A DNA stretch of 64,000 nt from contig NZ_CP032229.1 in NCBI RefSeq assembly GCF_004328625.1, positions 3,038,001 through 3,102,000 of the forward strand. Direction: 5' to 3'. Shown piece after piece: positions 62,950-64,000 of the stretch. Source of the DNA: Streptomyces seoulensis (GTDB lineage: Bacteria; Actinomycetota; Actinomycetes; Streptomycetales; Streptomycetaceae). The notes under the pieces were generated by a model. That model did not search any database and was not told the DNA's origin. It saw only the letters and a list, made by a program, of their open reading frames with translations. The translations under genes and the position numbers were made by a program. How positions within the stretch are numbered: position 1 is the stretch's first letter; every line of letters begins with the position of its first letter.

Positions 62950-62983
62950 AAAGGCCGTGCACGGGTTCTCGTGCACGGCCTTT
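62950..62983. terminator. Bidirectional terminator
   Basis: AAAGGCCGTGCACG (62950-62963) and CGTGCACGGCCTTT (62970-62983) form a perfect 14-bp stem with a six-base loop, between convergent genes and with U-rich ends on both strands. Confidence 0.92.
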
Positions 62984-63006
62984 CTCATGCCCTCCGGCTT
63001 GTTCGC

Positions 63007-64000
63007 TCAGAGCGAACGACCCTCGTGGGGCAGGGGTTCCGGGCCGCCCCAGTCCGTCCGGGACGGCTCCTCGGGCGCCTCCTGCTCCGGGTGCCGCAGT
63101 CCGCTCAGGACGAAGTGGTCGGCCGCGCCGTCCAGTACGCCCCCTGAGGGATCGTCGTCCCCGGCCCGGCGCACCACGTCCCGCTCCGGCCGCAGGATGT
63201 CGCGCACGACGACGGCGCACAGGTACAGGGTGCCGAGCAGGTGCAGGGCGATCGCCCAGTGGTAGCCCTCGGTGGGCAGGCCCTTGTGAGCGTCTCCGCT
63301 GGTCGTGTACGCGAGGTAGAACCAGATGCCGAGGAAGTACGCCACCTCGCACGCCTGCCAGATCAGGAAGTCCCGCCACTTGGGCCGGGCGAGCACCGCC
63401 AGCGGCACCAGCCACAGGACGTACTGAGGGGAGTAGACCTTGTTGGTGAGGATGAACGCCGCCACCATCAGGAAGGCCAGCTGGGCGAAGCGCGGCCGAC
63501 GCGGGGCGGTGAACGTCAGCGCCGCGATGCCGAGGAACGACAGCACCACCAGGGCGCTGGCGGTGGTGTTCACGAAGTCGATGCTCGGCGGGTTGCTGGA
63601 GTTCTGGGACCAGATCAGCCAGAACGAGCCGAAGTCGATGCCCCGGTCATGGCTGAACGTGTAGAACTTCGACCAGCCCTCGAAGGCGAACAGCATCACC
63701 GGCACGTTCACCACGAGCCAGGCACCCGCCGCGCCGCCGACCGCCTGGAAGAACTCCCGCCATTTGCCCGCCCGCCAGCACAGCACCAGCAGCGGGCCGA
63801 GCAGGACCAGGGGATAGAGCTTGGCGGCCGTGGCGAGGCCCAGGAGCACGCCGAAGGCGACGGCCCGGCCACGGGACCACATCAGCATCGCGGCGGCCGT
63901 CAGGGCCACCGCCAGGAGGTCCCAGTTGATGGTGGCGGTCAGCGCGAAGGCCGGCGCCAGCGCGAGCAGCAGGCCGTCCCAGGGGCGGCGGCGGTGGGTC
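63007..64000 (-). CDS. GT87-type polyprenol-phosphate mannosyltransferase, C-terminal part
   Basis: 331 residues are visible; the frame stays open through the right edge, so the N-terminus is missing. The protein is rich in membrane helices (eight or nine visible) with FALTATINWDLLAV and ATAAKLYPLVLLGPL in order, characteristic of PimE/GT87 glycosyltransferases that use polyprenol-phosphate mannose outside the membrane. The final 60 residues are a charged cytoplasmic tail. The catalytic Asp of the first loop lies outside the window. Likely product: mannosylated lipid or glycoprotein precursor. Confidence 0.88.
   Translation of the reverse strand, partial: THRRRPWDGLLLALAPAFALTATINWDLLAVALTAAAMLMWSRGRAVAFGVLLGLATAAKLYPLVLLGPLLVLCWRAGKWREFFQAVGGAAGAWLVVNVPVMLFAFEGWSKFYTFSHDRGIDFGSFWLIWSQNSSNPPSIDFVNTTASALVVLSFLGIAALTFTAPRRPRFAQLAFLMVAAFILTNKVYSPQYVLWLVPLAVLARPKWRDFLIWQACEVAYFLGIWFYLAYTTSGDAHKGLPTEGYHWAIALHLLGTLYLCAVVVRDILRPERDVVRRAGDDDPSGGVLDGAADHFVLSGLRHPEQEAPEEPSRTDWGGPEPLPHEGRSL

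Overview
The window is a stretch of Streptomyces core chromosome. The evidence is very high GC with strong third-position GC bias, many GTG/TTG starts, apparently leaderless genes, the sporulation pair ssgR-ssgA (a family confined to sporulating actinomycetes), F420-type and Rex-type actinobacterial biology, and a gene order that matches, from memory, the S. coelicolor region from about SCO3976 (left) to SCO3901 (right). No insertion sequence, prophage, CRISPR array, rRNA or tRNA gene was found. The region appears to lie on one replication arm close to oriC, which I expect beyond the right edge: rpsF-ssb-rpsR-rplI and dnaB sit at the right end, and ParB-type parS sites and DnaA-box clusters are scattered through the window.

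Layout, left to right. 1-8.9 kb: end of a glycerophosphodiester phosphodiesterase gene, two HATPase anti-sigma-like proteins, a SEC-C/DUF5926 protein, a secreted protein, a stand-alone Prim-Pol-like protein, a GAF-SpoIIE PP2C phosphatase with an altered metal motif, and aminopeptidase P. 9.0-14.6 kb: a same-strand copper/haem maturation cluster (YcnI, Sco, ECuC/PCuAC, CopC-CopD fusion, Tat-exported Dyp peroxidase). 14.6-18.1 kb: pheA, serS and a HAD phosphatase. 18.4-22.2 kb: a two-ATPase/two-permease ABC operon. 22.4-26.9 kb: an EphD-like hydrolase-dehydrogenase fusion, kptA, an F420-type LLM oxidoreductase and a second HAD. 26.9-33.1 kb: cydA-cydB-cydCD with a Rex operator. 33.3-38.3 kb: hisC, a LacI regulator, a metallophosphatase and a membrane protein. 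38.3-40.3 kb: thiC with a TPP riboswitch. 40.3-47.4 kb: a YibE/F protein, ssgA-ssgR, small envelope proteins, ptpA, cystathionine lyase and LysR. 47.5-54.7 kb: Nudix, flavohaemoglobin, GNATs, HbpS-like, MarR/MFS pair and a serine hydrolase. 54.7-64 kb: dnaB, a MATE transporter, rplI-rpsR-ssb-rpsF, femX, an alanine-racemase-like protein and a truncated GT87-type mannosyltransferase.

The genes form recognisable modules: copper delivery and peroxidase maturation outside the membrane; redox-controlled cytochrome bd assembly; thiamine synthesis under riboswitch control; sporulation control by SsgR/SsgA; the primosomal helicase and single-strand binding protein beside ribosomal proteins; and peptidoglycan cross-bridge formation.

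The least expected signals are non-coding. There are five perfect and two one-mismatch intergenic copies of the 14-bp parS palindrome. One overlaps the cydCD start codon, one sits inside the TPP riboswitch arm and one forms the tip of a 46-bp perfect palindrome. There are also three clusters of DnaA boxes far from oriC, one of them a two-box dyad, and an orphan promoter-plus-hairpin at about 2.3-2.4 kb that may be a small RNA. I found no clear new multi-gene system.
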